Source: Brugia malayi (taxonomy: Eukaryota > Nematoda > Chromadorea > Rhabditida > Onchocercidae). Taken from it: 64,000 bases of DNA. Numbering within the stretch: the first letter of the stretch is position 1; each line of letters begins with the position of its first letter. A model generated the notes under the pieces. That model was not told the origin of the DNA and did not search any database. It was given only the letters and a program-made list of their open reading frames with translations. This document shows, piece after piece, positions 32,144-45,974 of this stretch. Location of the stretch: assembly GCF_000002995.4 (NCBI RefSeq), contig NW_025062475.1:10420187-10484186 (forward strand), in the 5' to 3' direction. The position numbers and the translations under genes are program-made.

Positions 32144-34311
32144 ATGTCAATAAGTGACACAGTTGAAACGACATTTTCTGAGATTGATTTCAATGATCAT
32201 AAGGCAATGATTGAAAACTTAATGATTTTGGAACTGAATTACACAAACTACTTTATCAGTACAATAATGATAACGTTGAAAAGGAATTACGAGATGCTGA
32301 GAAAAAAATTGGCATAAAAAGAGAATATGTAAGAATACATATACATCTTTTTTCATAAAAGATTTGATAATGTAAAAAACATAACATTGATAACAATAAT
32401 GATAAAGGAGTAATAGAAACAATATAGTATGGATGATGTCTTGAAAAGGACAATATTAATAATGATAATGATAGGATAAGGAGTGATAAGGATGATATTG
32501 CAATAACGATGATAATGAAAAAGTTTGAAAAATTAGCTCAGCATAGATTGTTAAAATTAGCATGATTTGATGATAGAATTGCTTATTCATTACAAAATTA
32601 TCACAAAAAAAAAAAGAAATGGAAAAGCATTTCATCTATATTCAATAAATAAAATATATTAGTGATAGTGTAGATTCCCTCTCTCTTATACGTAACAAAT
32701 TAATATTCCAATGATGTTAAATTAATAATTTAATTTATCAGTCAAATATTCGCGAAAATTTTTGTAATGGAAAATTTTTTAAAAGAAAAAAAAGTTTTAA
32801 TAATAGAACAATCTTTTTAAAATCTCAAACTTTATTTGAAAAATACTTCCAATTTATATGAGGTAGCATGTGTTATGATTGGTATTATTGCATTATAACT
32901 TATTGTTGGTGATGAAGCTGGCATATTAACAAATCTTATTGGTTTCACATATCCTGCTGCTGCCAGTATTGAAGTTAGTTTATTGTTCTATTGTTCTAAC
33001 AAATTATTGTTCAACAATTTACAACATAGCAAACAGTCAAATAAATAATAATTGAAGAAGTTTTACTTTGTTTTTATTATTTACTTCTTTTCTTATGCAT
33101 TAGTTAACACTTAAATGAGATATTTGAATTTGATACTTTTTTTTTTTGGTCATAATGGAGAGAAAATAACTGTGAATCAAAAGATAGAGATGAAAAAAAA
33201 ATTTTTTTTTGGTTGATAATATTTCAAAAAGGAAGAAAATAATAATAAAGGATTAAAAAGTGAAGAAAAAAATAGCATTAAGTTTTCTCTTCTTTTTTTT
33301 GAAAAGATTGTGTTGAAGTATTGAAAGTTCTTTGCAAAAATGCTTCACATTAAAAATTCATGAAGTGACGTGCGTCAATGTACCATTATAAATTGCCAAT
33401 GATTTGTTAGTTTGGCACACACCGAAATATTTGGAAAGAAAATTTCTAGGCCATACATAATCACTCAAAGTCAAAAGTAATGAATTGGCTATGCTATTGG
33501 ATACGGTTTGGTTTTTTAACATTAACTGATTCATATGCTAAAACTATCAATGCTATTTTTCCCTTTTTTTGGCTAATTAAGGTAATTATAGATGTCATAT
33601 TAATTAATATTAATTCTTAATTTCCTTTTTCAAATTCACAATTATATTACCGTTATGAAAAAATAATTCCTCCATCTATGCTTCTCTAAAAATGAAATTT
33701 AGTCGAAAAAGCTAAGCTTTACAGTGGTTTTCCTTTCAAAACAATCGGTAGTTATTCTAAAAATGATCTCTAATATAAAGATATATGTATATAATGATTA
33801 TGCAACATCTATTTACAATACACAATAGACATATCAAATGATTAATAATAATAATAATAAAATAAAAGTAAAATACTAATACATTCCCTTTATATGATAA
33901 TAAACATAAACTTATATACTGAAAGTCATTGAAAGTAAGCCTTCATGCGCCTTTTTGAAGCAAAAAGTTAGACTGCAATTCAGTGAAGAAATATGACAGA
34001 ATCGTTAATTCAATGAATCATTCCACTTTGATGTTACACATTTTTAAAAAATTTCTCTCTCATCACATCTATCCTTTATAACATATTTGAGAAGTGTACA
34101 GTGTTGTTATCAATCAGAATTGTTTCAAATAATATTTTGAACCCAAATTTCAATTAATCCCGTTTTCCGCTAAATTTTAACCTATTTGCAGACTGCAGTT
34201 TTACTCTTTTTGATGTTACCACAGACGTGTGGCGCACAACGTCTTCACAACAAATTAATCAATCCACAGTATGAAAAATTACGTGTAATGTTATTACAAT
34301 GCATTTTATGA
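32144..34311 (+). pseudogene. REEP5/YOP1-like (TB2/DP1/HVA22) gene with frameshift and stop
   Basis: Four exon-like blocks in REEP order: 32144-32328, 32863-32973, 33450-33581, 34192-34311. Block 1 opens with MSISDTVET and ends ELRDAEKKIGIKREY, but the two parts are in different frames; the break is near 32210-32225. Block 2 holds GILTNLIGFTYPAAASIE, the hallmark of the family, preceded by an in-frame TAA at 32896-32898 where a Tyr codon is expected. Block 3 (NWLCYWIRFGFLTLTDSYA...FPFFWLIK) and block 4 (LLFLMLPQTCGAQRLHNKLI) are open and match the family's second hairpin and C-terminus. Splice sites are intact. REEP5/6 proteins shape tubular ER. Either a young pseudogene or a real gene hit by two sequencing errors; the tandem defects favour the former. 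Confidence 0.82.
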
Positions 34312-36605
34312 TTCCTTTTTTTCGTTTTTTTTTTCTCATTTGAAAAAAGGAAGATGATTGATGACTGATTTAAAGAAGAACTGAATTAATTTCAGAATTC
34401 AATAAATTATTTGCTTATTTAAAGCAACAATATATGTAATAATAATAAATGTATAATTTGTAAGTAACAAATAAAACGTTTAATGCAATCATCCAACCAT
34501 TAGTGTAATATCATATGACCAAACAAAATCTAATCAGATATCATTCGTATTTTTTCTCTTATCACTGGACTTACTAATTTAGCACCATTTGGCTTAATTA
34601 AATTACCATCAATTTTCAATTCTAGTAATGCTATTTATTAGCGATTTACAATTTCTTTCATAGTTACTGGAACTTTATTATTCATTACTTTTACTTCATT
34701 TATTATCTAATTTTTCATGATGTTTTGAACAATTTTTATACCGATAACATTTTATATTATTATATTTTATACCTTACATTATACATGCCTCTATACAAAC
34801 ATTCACAATGCGAAATATATTAATTTTATTAGCTATAGATGTCACTCATACTAGTATCATATGTCACGCCTCAACTACCAATACTACCAATCACATGTCA
34901 GTAACCTTTCACCTCAATGGTTTCAACAATATCCACAGCGATATATGTATATGTATGATGCCTTTTGGTGCTATCAGAAGTCTAAACTGAAATCAGAACA
35001 CGAAAGCAAACTATTTGAGTTTTTATTTCATGTGGAAAGACAACTGAAACAATTCTTAAAATGAAAAGGCAAATAAAAGTGAAAAAAAAATGAATGAAAA
35101 TTTGAATACTTTCATAATGCCATTTTAAAAAAGCATTTTTTCGAATACTTCAAAAATTTTATTGGCCGTAGCTACAAACAGTTCATAGGGACTTCTTTCG
35201 GTTTGAAATTTTTAATCTGGACGGATTCAGAGATGTGCCGAATGTTTCCATTGTCTAATCATCTTCAAATATTATTGCAATACATAAACATACACTTAAA
35301 ATGAATTCAGTCTGAATATAACTTATGACTTAGAATCCAATTAAACTTTCATATCATATCCTTAAGAGCCTTCTTTGTTTGTTATTGTGTTCAATTGGTA
35401 TAGACGAATGCATTGAATGATAGATCTGTTGTAACCATTTGATTCGTTAGCAATCACAATACATAGATATTAATCTATAGCAACAATACTGATAATTTCG
35501 TAGTGTATCCACAAATGAGATGAAGAAAATGGATGAGTAGTTGAAGAATTTAATGAAATTAAATGAGTTGTGAGTGAGGGAAAGCAGCCGAATTGATAGC
35601 TTACTAATAAGGAAAAAACTGAGAAAAACTGATTGTGACAAAAGATTTAAATCATTATATAGTGGATACTGAGTTGCAATAAGTACATGATTACAGTAAT
35701 TAGAGAGTATCAGATGATCTTTACTCTTTATAGAGTAAGAAATAGGTTTTAATATTGTAGCTTCTCAAAGGCTTAAAAAACCTTTGCAATATTTTGACAT
35801 TGCAAGTAGATTTGATTTGAAACAAAGGAGTAATTTTTAACATATTAAACAATGCACATACCTTTTGTTAATTGCTGAAAATGTCTAGACGAGCAGATAA
35901 GCTCAACTATGGTGGGGAAATAATTGCTTACATGATGTATAATTTGAAACAGTTTTACATTGCTAATGTTCAATTAAAACGAATTTTAGTATTATATTAT
36001 GGATTAATGCAATTTTATTCCATATATTTTGTAAGCTATTTGGAGGTTCACGAGATTATTTCCGAGTTTCGCGACAAATAGTACTTGCAAAACAGATTTA
36101 AAAGAAACAATCGGATAACATGGGTCAAAGATCTTGAAGAATTGAAAAATTTTTGCTGCATCGTTGCAAGTTATGCATTCAGAAATATTTGTGGTCGTCT
36201 GCATGGCCTCGAAGGTCGTTCATTTCTCTACCATACACAACATTTTGCTAGCTAACCTAAAGTCAATATATATTTGACTTTAACAGTTTCCATCGCTTCG
36301 GAATCTGTCTGTTTTAATGAGAGTTACTTAAGAGTTATTGACTACAAGAAAAATATGATTATGGAAAAAAATGTATGGGTACCCATAATTTTGGGGAACT
36401 GATACACCGAACAGTGTTGTTATAGATATTTAACTACACTAATACTTGCACCAATTCTTTTCAACGACATCTATTAAATTGTGGAAGAATCATTAAAAGT
36501 ATTTATCTGAAGTATAATGAAAAATTAGACAAAAATAAAAGTGTCTCAGTAACATCAACAATAACCCGCTGAATCTACTAGAAAATAGTTAATCACTGAC
36601 AGTGT
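34312..36605. other. Intergenic region, nothing firm
   Basis: Between the REEP-like pseudogene (+) and the NOP14 3' end (-). The stretch 35870-36240 shows partly open frames on both strands and a somewhat higher G+C, but no recognisable domain or consistent exon structure. Confidence 0.4.
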
Positions 36606-36753
36606 TTACAACTTCTGTTTCATGTAGGCATTCTTTTTGTATTCACTTTCCTGTCCTTGTAAAGTGGAGATCAACCATTTTGTCTTTTCTTTTCGAGCCT
36701 TATCACTTTCCAACATTTCCTGCCGTTTTTCCCTGAAAAATTGATTACGGTGA

Positions 36754-36790
<37 letters not shown>

Positions 36791-39700
36791 AGATGTAAAT
36801 CAAAAAAAAAAAAATAACAGAGATTGCATTCAAATGCATTCATTCATATAAATACATATCATCACATGTACCTATTCAAAAATTGATTGTCACGACGTAA
36901 TTCTCGAACTGTTCCACGTAATTCTTTCTTATACTTTTTAGTGAGTTGCTTGATTTCAACCTTTTTCGACTTCTTTGCAGTGTTCTTCTCGTAATGTGCT
37001 TTTTCTATATTATAGTTCTCGTCAAAACGTGGTTCCAATAAATCCAGCATTCTAAGTTAAATATAATGAAATAAATTAATGAACAGTAATAAAACGATAT
37101 GTGACCAGATTTTCTAAGAAAAAACTGACTTTTTCTGCTTAGCTGGCCTTTGCAGTTGTTTCAGTAAATTTCTTGAAGACTGAGCGGTGATAAATGATTC
37201 CAGTGCAGACAATTCCGTCAACAACTGAGACGGATATAGATTACGCGGTAACCTTGACAACAAGCCAAGCAGTGGTCTAAAAATTCGATTCGCTAATACT
37301 CTAATTCCAGAAATTTCCTCAATTAATTAATTGAGAAACATACAACTACATTTACTTGTCATTTATTAAAAAATATGAAACACCTGAAGATTATAGAGAA
37401 GCCGATAAGATTGGAATAAAGGAAGCTAAATCGACATAAAACGGTGAAAGCAATATTTAGAACGCATAATCGATTTTTGTTGTTTTCTTCGAAGCTGAAA
37501 AAAGATCGCAAAAGGAAGTAGGAAAAAAAAAGAAAAAAAAAAAAAACGATTCGCAATCCTTAACAATATACAATTATTTTCATGATTATCACTTTATATC
37601 GATAGCTCAAAGGACCAGTCATATTTTTATAAGACTGATTTTTGCTGCATCCGGAATGCAGCATCAGTTAGGAAATGAGTTCCATTAAATACATGGAATT
37701 CGATATAAGAAATAGTAACCATAAACAGTTATTTAAAATAATGAAATACTACAGACTACTTAATATTCTTCCAAATATGGCCGTTTGAAAATAATACATT
37801 TGTTCGTCACAAACCCAACCGTCGTATTCACTATGATAACAAAAAATTAACACTTACCTATCTGTGTCATCAACAAATATTTGCTTTATATCTAGCTGTG
37901 AAGGTATTTCAATCATTGAACACTGAAAATGATTAGCATTACTTAAATGAAGACCAATTCTTAAGTCTTAAATGAAAATATTAGAAGAAAACTAATTTCT
38001 TGTGCTTAAAAAATAATAAACTAACATCATCTGTGACAAAAAGCATTCTTCGATGTGGTAATGATATGGGAAAAGTCGTCGTCGGACAATGTTCATCATC
38101 GCTGTTTTCAATCGCCATCAAAAGAACGCCGTGAAGAAAAGCGATAACCTCTGGCAGATACCTGTACAATCCATTGTACACATTACACTTCCACAAAATT
38201 TAAAAATTTTAATATTCGGAAATTTAAGAAGTTATTGGAAATATAAAACTCTCCACCCAAATTCAATAATCATTTAAAAATTGTTTATCGATACCCTCAA
38301 AATTACCTCGTAGGAAAAATTTTACCTTTTACTTTCTTCGACAAATGAACCCACTATTCTGACCATTAATAGCATGCGTGCAATGTCTTTTATACTGCAC
38401 ATCCGTACAGTTGAAACAAGGCTGCATGCAAATGCAAGTGTAGGACTGACAACAGGATGAAATACGTCTCGCACTGGGTACAAAATTAAAACCAACTTCA
38501 GAAATGCAATACAGCGAAATGTAAACATTTCACGTGGTGCACGTGCATGTTGTGCATATTGTTGACGCAGAAGAGCACGCATGCAACGTGCACTATGCTC
38601 AACATTGAGCTAAAACATAGAAAAAAAAATGAATATCAATTATTTCGTCACAAAAAAGTAAAAATTCTGCAATCGATATAAGCTTAACAAAACTAGTAGG
38701 AAAAACTGATGTCTTCAAAAAACTGCCTTATAAACTAACCTGCATCAAATAATATAATCCTCGTGCTATATAACCAAACAAAGCTATTTTAGCTTCTCGT
38801 TCCTTGGACAAGTCGTCGTAATACCTAAAAAGAAAGCCTGCAGTTATGGAAAAAATTTTTTTTTTGTTTTTTTGTTTTTTTTTTGAATAATTTAAAAGAA
38901 TTAATCTGCTATATCCAATATGCATTGAGCTTAAAGTAATACCGATGACAAAGAACTCAAGAGAATACATAACCTAATCTTTTTACTCTAGTTTTCAAGT
39001 ATATTTTATTTACCTCACTACAACTGATTTATATTTATGAAGAACAAAAAAAAAAAAAAAAATAGTAACTGAAATACCTGAGAAGAAGTACAAATAAACG
39101 ACCAAGTCGTGATTTATTCCCTTCGCGAAGACTTGGATGATAAAGCTTTATTAATCTTTTAATGAATACTTCACAGTTTGCATCACTTTGAGCATCCAAC
39201 AATTTTTTCAGATTTTGGTAGTTCTGCGGCAAATCAATCACAAAAGGTAATTCCGCATTTTGCCATCTTTTCTGAACTGCAATCAATTGTTAATTTGGTA
39301 ATTTGTTGCACATACTATAAAATGTGTTACTATAAATTAAACTATGATTCTACAAATTAGATACGTGTATCTCATCCGAATTATAAACTAGCTTCTTAAA
39401 CCATCCAAAGTCGAGGTATTTTACTCCGTACTTCCTATTTTTTTACCAATCCACCATATATAATTAATATGTACCAAGATTTTTTACTGTACAGCAAAAT
39501 CTCATATGCATGGTAGAACACTCTAAGGCTAAAAAATGATTACAATAAATATCATTTTCCCAAAACCGAGTGCAATCATCGACGACAGCAACGTTCACTG
39601 AATACTCCCTCGCTGTTTCAGGAAATAAATTACATAAATTAGCCTCAATCAACCGTTTTAAAAACTGAAATAATACAACTAACTTTCCATTTCTGCATCT

Positions 39701-41934
39701 GTTGCAGCATTTTCTGAACTAGATGGCGGCAAATCCATTTGTTCATCGCCATTCACCATTGCATCAAAATCATCCTCTTCTTTGTCTTCATCCAAATCGT
39801 CACTTTCTGATTCATCTTCCTCATCTGATGAATCAATCCGAATTACTTTTATTCGTCCTTTTTTAAGCTAAAAGTGCACCAAAAACTTTGGAAATAGAAA
39901 ATTAGGAGATAATAAAAATTTGCATGAACTGATTACAAAATATATCATTTTCCTAAGACTAGCGAATGCAACTTCCTCAAAAAGTGCCATTGGCAAACAA
40001 CATAACTCTTAAAATGTCAATCATTGTATACCTTTTCTGCATTCATAAGCACACCTGAGCTGTCGTACTTCACCACAAAACCTTCTTTGTTATCATCAGT
40101 TTTCGATTTCTTTTTTGCTTCGCTAATATCAGCCTGGAAAATTTGTTGTAAGACGTCGATTAATAACTGAATGTATAAAAATTCAAATTAATGCATAAAA
40201 TATATCAACAAAACGAAGTAATTACAACAATCCTCGTAGAAAATCTTACCAACTGAGCAAGACGAGCTTTTTCCTGTCTAATTAGCTTCTCACGCTCTTC
40301 ATGTGCAATCTCTTCTTCTGTTTTTTGTCGCTCACTTGCTTGGCCTCTTTTCCCACTATCCATTTGAAGCTCGAAGAGCTAAAAAGTTAACAAATCATTC
40401 TAAAACCACGCTCTCTGATAAAATAATGAACCTTGCAAAAATATGTGGCAAGAAATAACAAATATAATGATAATCTATCTTTTCAAAAGAATATGCCCAG
40501 CAATTTTTCCAAACAAAAAGAATATAGTCGAGATCAGAGGAAATGTATTCGAAATCTGGAATATGAACTTGCCAAATGGTCGTAATCGTCCTTCTCAGGT
40601 CGAATTATACTTGATCTATCATTCACAGGCTTTATAAAACCGGACATTACATCCGTTTGTTGTATCTTGTTCCACTTCTCATCCAACCTCTCTGTTGCAT
40701 CTTCACGCTCATCACGAGCTAATTTCTTGTCGTAACGTTGCTGCTTCGTTTTTGCTATCAGTTCCGCAATAAAGTCTCGTCTATACAAGAGGAATATATC
40801 GTTAATTGGTTCAAAACCATGTAACAAGTTTCAAAGCACTTATTTCTCTCAAAAAATGCTTTAATAATAAAAAAGAACATAGTGAACAATTTTCCTCCAC
40901 TACATACCGAAGAAAATTAAAAAAACATATGGTAACAAAAGATGCAGGATATCCTTCCTAATTTTGAACTTCTTTCCCTAAATGTCACATATAAATTAAA
41001 AAGAAAAAAAAAACCTTTTGCTAGTTGCATTTTCCACCGATGCAGCATTTCCACCACCGAAATGAACTGCAGCTACAATATTCGCACCGATACTTCCTCC
41101 TCCTCTAACTTCGTCATCGTCCTCGTCGCTTAACATCGTGCGATCATACTTCTCTACTTCTGTTAATTCTCGTCCCCTATGAGTCAATGCTTCTTCTGAA
41201 AGATTATGACATGCTGAAAACAAATCATCTGTTCATATAATCAGCATATCAAATGAATATTTGAAACAATTTGAAATTAAATAGCACTTTTAACAACAAA
41301 AAAAAAAAAAAGAAAACTCTATACGCAGAAATGATGTTTGACATCTTGCGAAAGACTGAAGCTTCACTAAAAGGAATTTACCTCCATTATTTACCAGTTC
41401 CGAATTGGTTGCTTTGAAAATTTTTAAACGTTCTGCAGTAAATCGCTTCGAAATACATTCTTCAGCATTCATCATGCTATTACCTTCACCGATGCGCTGA
41501 TCAATAATCTAAAAATGACACTTATGGAATGACCAAAAACCAAGGAAAAACGAATTCGTCCTACACTTTGTAATAATTACTAAACAGCGAAAATGATTGT
41601 ACTTTATTACGCTTCCCACGTTCTTTCCATTCCACAGCCAATGTCTTAGTCCTATTTTCAAAGGCCTTTTTCTTCGACAATCCTGGTGCACCACAGGGAG
41701 CTGATATCGCTTTTGTTCCAAGTATCTACAATGCATTCAGAATGAAATTTAAAGCACGAGAAATCACGACCACCGACTCAAGAATTAAGTTCAAAATCTT
41801 CAGAATTACAAAAACTTCATTTTGATAAGATTTACCTTGTGCTTTGCACGATTGTATTTTAACTCGAATGGATTCAGCTCCACCGGCTGATTATTAGACT
41901 TCTTCAGCATTCCACTATTCGCCTTTTTTACCAT
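36606..41934 (-). CDS. Nucleolar protein 14 (NOP14)
   Basis: Sixteen exons, frame-consistent throughout: 41934-41836, 41725-41603, 41507/8-41382, 41213-41015, 40780-40573, 40378-40250, 40133-40032, 39867-39684, 39276-39078, 38824-38740, 38609-38326, 38161-38026, 37922-37858, 37276-37130, 37051-36872, 36732-36606; about 797 residues (human 857). NOP14 belongs to the small-subunit processome needed for 18S rRNA maturation and 40S assembly. Seen: NPFEFKYNRAKHKILG at the N-terminus, EALTHRG, VHFGGG, RDFIAELIAKTKQQRYDKK, an acidic region (SSDEEDESESDDLDEDKEED), YHPSLREGNKSRLGRLF, FHPVVSP, and the C-terminal KYKKELRGTVRELRRDNQFL and LQGQESEYKK. Intron 5 appears to be GC-AG. A TTTTCAG acceptor ends one base before the ATG, and GTF2H2 lies 349 bp upstream on the same strand, so the pair may be an operon. 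Confidence 0.96.
36757..36787. repeat. (TA)n microsatellite in NOP14 intron
   Basis: About 14 TA units in the last NOP14 intron, directly upstream (on the minus strand) of the final exon's acceptor region. Confidence 0.9.
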
Positions 41935-42283
<349 letters not shown>

Positions 42284-45044
42284 TTATTTAACACCAGATT
42301 TACAACCAGGACAAATTTGCAATGATTCATGCAATAAAACATCACAATCTATGCAAAACGTCGATTTGCAGCTCTTACAAATGAAACTTTTATCGTCAAG
42401 TTGTCGGATACAAGCAAAACAGGTCCTAAAAAAACAAGTATATTAATATCTGGAGTAATTAAAAATGACTTTTTTTTTTTTTCAAAGCAGAACAAACCAC
42501 CCGGACTGCTTACAACTCTGCTACTGCTGGAATATGATTACACATTGGTACTAAATCCTTAAGGTTTTAACCCAAAATTTAGTAAATAGAATTACCCTTC
42601 CGCTGTATCGATTTCTTCAAAAGCTGGTAGTGGCAGCAAATTATACAAAGAACGCGCAAGCTGAGGTGCTGAGATTAAAGTTAATTTGCAGATTCGACAT
42701 TCAACTGGTAAACTGCAATAGCGTGCCCCACACTGCGGACAAAAAAAGCCTCTCCCACCAGATGGCCGAACTTCTGATTGATGGCTGAAATTAATCAGCT
42801 TCTTTTTGAAAATGTGATTTTTTTTTTTTTTTTTTTGAAAAGTTACTTCAATTAAACTCACCACAAACAAAATGAAGGACAATCTATGCTTTCATGGGCT
42901 GGAAAACCCATCCGAACAACGCTGCTTTCTGCATTTCGACTACATACCGGAGGAATCGCATGCTCACTCAAAATTACCTCGAAATGGCTACTATCCAGAA
43001 TTACGTCGTGACGCCCTTAAATTATACAAAATTTAAATTACTTCGTTAAATAAAACTAACAAGAAGAGATTCTGTGGAGAACCATCCTTTAAGGAGAAAA
43101 AAATTTACCTGATGTAATGGAACAAAGTTTTTTGAAAACAAAGATTTCAGCACTAAGTGAAACCACCGAGCAGCGTATATGGTACCTTTTTAGTAACTGC
43201 AATAAACATTTAAAATAAATAGCACTGTAAAGATGTAAAAAGCAACTTAATGATATAGAGTAGAAAGTCCAATTAATAAAATAAATCGTCAATAAAATAA
43301 AAACAAAAAGACTTGAAGGAACCTCAAATGTGCCAAAAATACTTGATGGATCACATGTTGAAAGACTTGCTACAATCAATATTACCTCTCGACTAGCGTG
43401 ACCCGGGTAACTACTGAAATGTAGATATTTCTGCAAACTCCCGACTTACTGGTCCAATTACCAAGACCCGAATTTATTAAACTTGGAAGTGCACTTATAT
43501 GGACCCCTCATCAGTGATTGCATTATGTTTTCTTCGTATACATAGCAATGTAAAGATGTAAAAAGCAATGATATATATATATAATCAATGATATAATAAC
43601 ACTTATACAAACTTTAGTAAAACTATATACATGTTTTTAGTTATGCATGTATTTCATATTACAATATTACCAGTTGAATACGCAGCTACTCTTATCGGTT
43701 CAACATGCCAACTTTTATAGTATGTATATGCATTTGGAATTTCCATACTTATCAAAAAAAAATTAAAAAAAAAATCATACTGCAGACTTCTAATAGTGGC
43801 CATCAAACTGTTATGCAGTGAAAACTCTCCGTGACACAAGAGTTCTGTTATCGTCGATAATGATTCCTTTACCAAGCGAACATTACCTAAAAAAAAAAAA
43901 GAAACTATATAATCAACTTGATGATAGATTTAATTTATTGAAATGTGAAAAGAAATAAGTCATTACTACAAGCAATGTAGGAAAGACTTCTGTACTTCAA
44001 ATTAAAATTTAACCTTTCCTTGGTGTACATGTTGAATTTACAAAAAACATCTATAAAAAAACTGAATGAATATAAACAATTAAATAACCAGTAAGGGGAA
44101 TCAGGCGTTCGGCTCGTTTATCTCTGCAAACTACAACACCCACTTGTGAAATAGGATTCTGCTCCGAAAACTTGTCGAGAAACTGATTTAAGGCCTGAAA
44201 ATCAAATTTAATTATGATCACTGTGTAAATCACCATTTCACGTCAATTTTGTGAACCGTTCATTGATATGAAATAAAGTAACAGACCAATTAAAGTGAGA
44301 TCGACTTTATATAGCATAATACATTAATAAATACTGGAAAAAAAACTCTTTAAATTACTTATAAAAATTAGGAAATTCAGTAGCCACTAATTTCCCGTTC
44401 AAAATAATACGGAATATATTTATTTTTGTACTTACAAATGTCTTATTTATGAGGAATAAGACAGTGTGCAAACAGTCAAAATTTTCCTTACAATAACAAA
44501 ATAATCGAAGTTATTAAGAAGACTACCTTAATTGTAACAGCAAGACGGGATGGTTGTATTGATTTATCGGCCATTGAAAATGAGCAATCAATGACTAGAT
44601 ACACATAACGCATCTATAAAATTACCCATTTTATTAAAACATCAGATGATCGTAAATTTTAGGATCAAAAAAAATTATAATATAAATTCACTTACAATTC
44701 CCAAGCGAACTTTAGCCGGTCTATTGTTAAGACGTTTTTTCCGCTTTGCATCAAGTATCAATTTAGCCACCGATTTCTCAATTGAACCACTCTCATCTTC
44801 ACGTAATACATCTCGAATATTCAATCCTGCAATTTGCAAATATTGAATTATTTCCCATCTGGTCAACTTTAGACCGCACAATTGTCAATACTAAGTTATT
44901 TCTAAGTGAAAAAAAAAAATCTGCTGCATATAATCTAAAATAGATGCATATTAAGCTGATTCAAATAACAAAATATTTAATAATTATACCATCCGCATAA
45001 TCCACTTCCCATGTATAACCTTCTGGTTCATCATCATCATTCAT
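42284..45044 (-). CDS. TFIIH core subunit p44 (GTF2H2/Ssl1)
   Basis: Ten exons: 45044-44990, 44826-44696, 44613-44527, 44194-44089, 43886-43781, 43413-43323, 43196-43109, 43015-42862, 42784-42596, 42425-42284; about 382 residues (human 395). p44 is the regulatory partner of the XPD helicase in TFIIH, for promoter opening and nucleotide-excision repair. Seen: the REDESGS block, a von Willebrand A-like domain ([62 protein letters not shown]), then [20 protein letters not shown], a zinc-binding C4 region, [17 protein letters not shown], and a C-terminal RING-like Cys domain ([27 protein letters not shown]). All zinc ligands appear intact. An acceptor (AACTTTCAG) about 43 bases before the ATG suggests trans-splicing. 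Confidence 0.97.
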
Positions 45045-45974
45045 TGTATGCCGTGTTTTTCTTAATTAATTCAAATATAGTCCTGAAAGTTAACAAATGC
45101 AATTCACCACAAATTGTAAAAGTGAAACAAGTGCACAGACGAATTTGCTCATACCGCAATAAAATTTTATCCAATGAGAACGTACAGAAATCAAATTATC
45201 TAAACACTTTCAAAAATCGGCTTAAAAACTAAGTCAACTATGAAATTCGTTAAATCTCAACCTCATTCCTTGCCGCTCACTTTATTTCACCAGTAGTTTT
45301 TGATAGTTAAATTCCGAACTGTGTTACGTGATTTCCCTAGTGTTTCGAAAGGTGACACTTAACATTCTGCAATAACTATTTCCATTATATTTCATATTGC
45401 TACCATTCTCTCGTTAGAATAAACTAGAACGCGCAGTGCTTCAGTTCAGTCATAAGCTGTTTAGAAAATGAAGCAAATATGTATCTGAAGTTGTCGATAG
45501 AAGCTAAGATTGAGTTCAGAAATGGATTTCTTCCAACTTCTAGGAATAAGTTTAGAAAATTTCGTTGGAAGAGAAGCTGTTGAACAGAGAAACTTATTAA
45601 TACTATGTAAATTTTATTAATTATTGTACACATATATTTTACTCAGTTAGCATTACACATTTTAAAAATGTTGAAAGGAGAAATATTTCAAATGGAATTG
45701 CTTCGTTTTAAGTCATTTCTTCTGAATAAAAAAAAAATTTAATTCGTTAATAAGCCGAATATCTATTTCTTTTATTGGTCTATTAAAACACTTAGGATAT
45801 TCAATGTACCAATTTATAAATGAGCAAAGGATACCGAAAGCATTACAAATTCAAATTCTGTTTAGAAAAAGCTAAAATTCACATAAACCCCACTTTCCAT
45901 CATTCCTGCTCTTTTTTCTTGCTTCAATCCCCTGTCATTAAATTCATAAATGTACATAAATGAGGAATCACTGA
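45045..45974. other. Kinesin-GTF2H2 spacer
   Basis: 930 bp between two co-directional minus-strand genes. It should hold the kinesin 3'-UTR and the GTF2H2 upstream region. No further exon is convincing. Confidence 0.5.

Noticed and set aside
35872..36240. Overlapping open frames on both strands near 36 kb
   Set aside because: Neither strand shows a domain or exon structure; an old pseudogene fragment is possible but unsupported.
39464..39660. Open stretch within the NOP14 intron between exons 8 and 9
   Set aside because: It reads open and faintly resembles a helical NOP14 segment, but the flanking exons join perfectly without it and the matching family region is already encoded further on.
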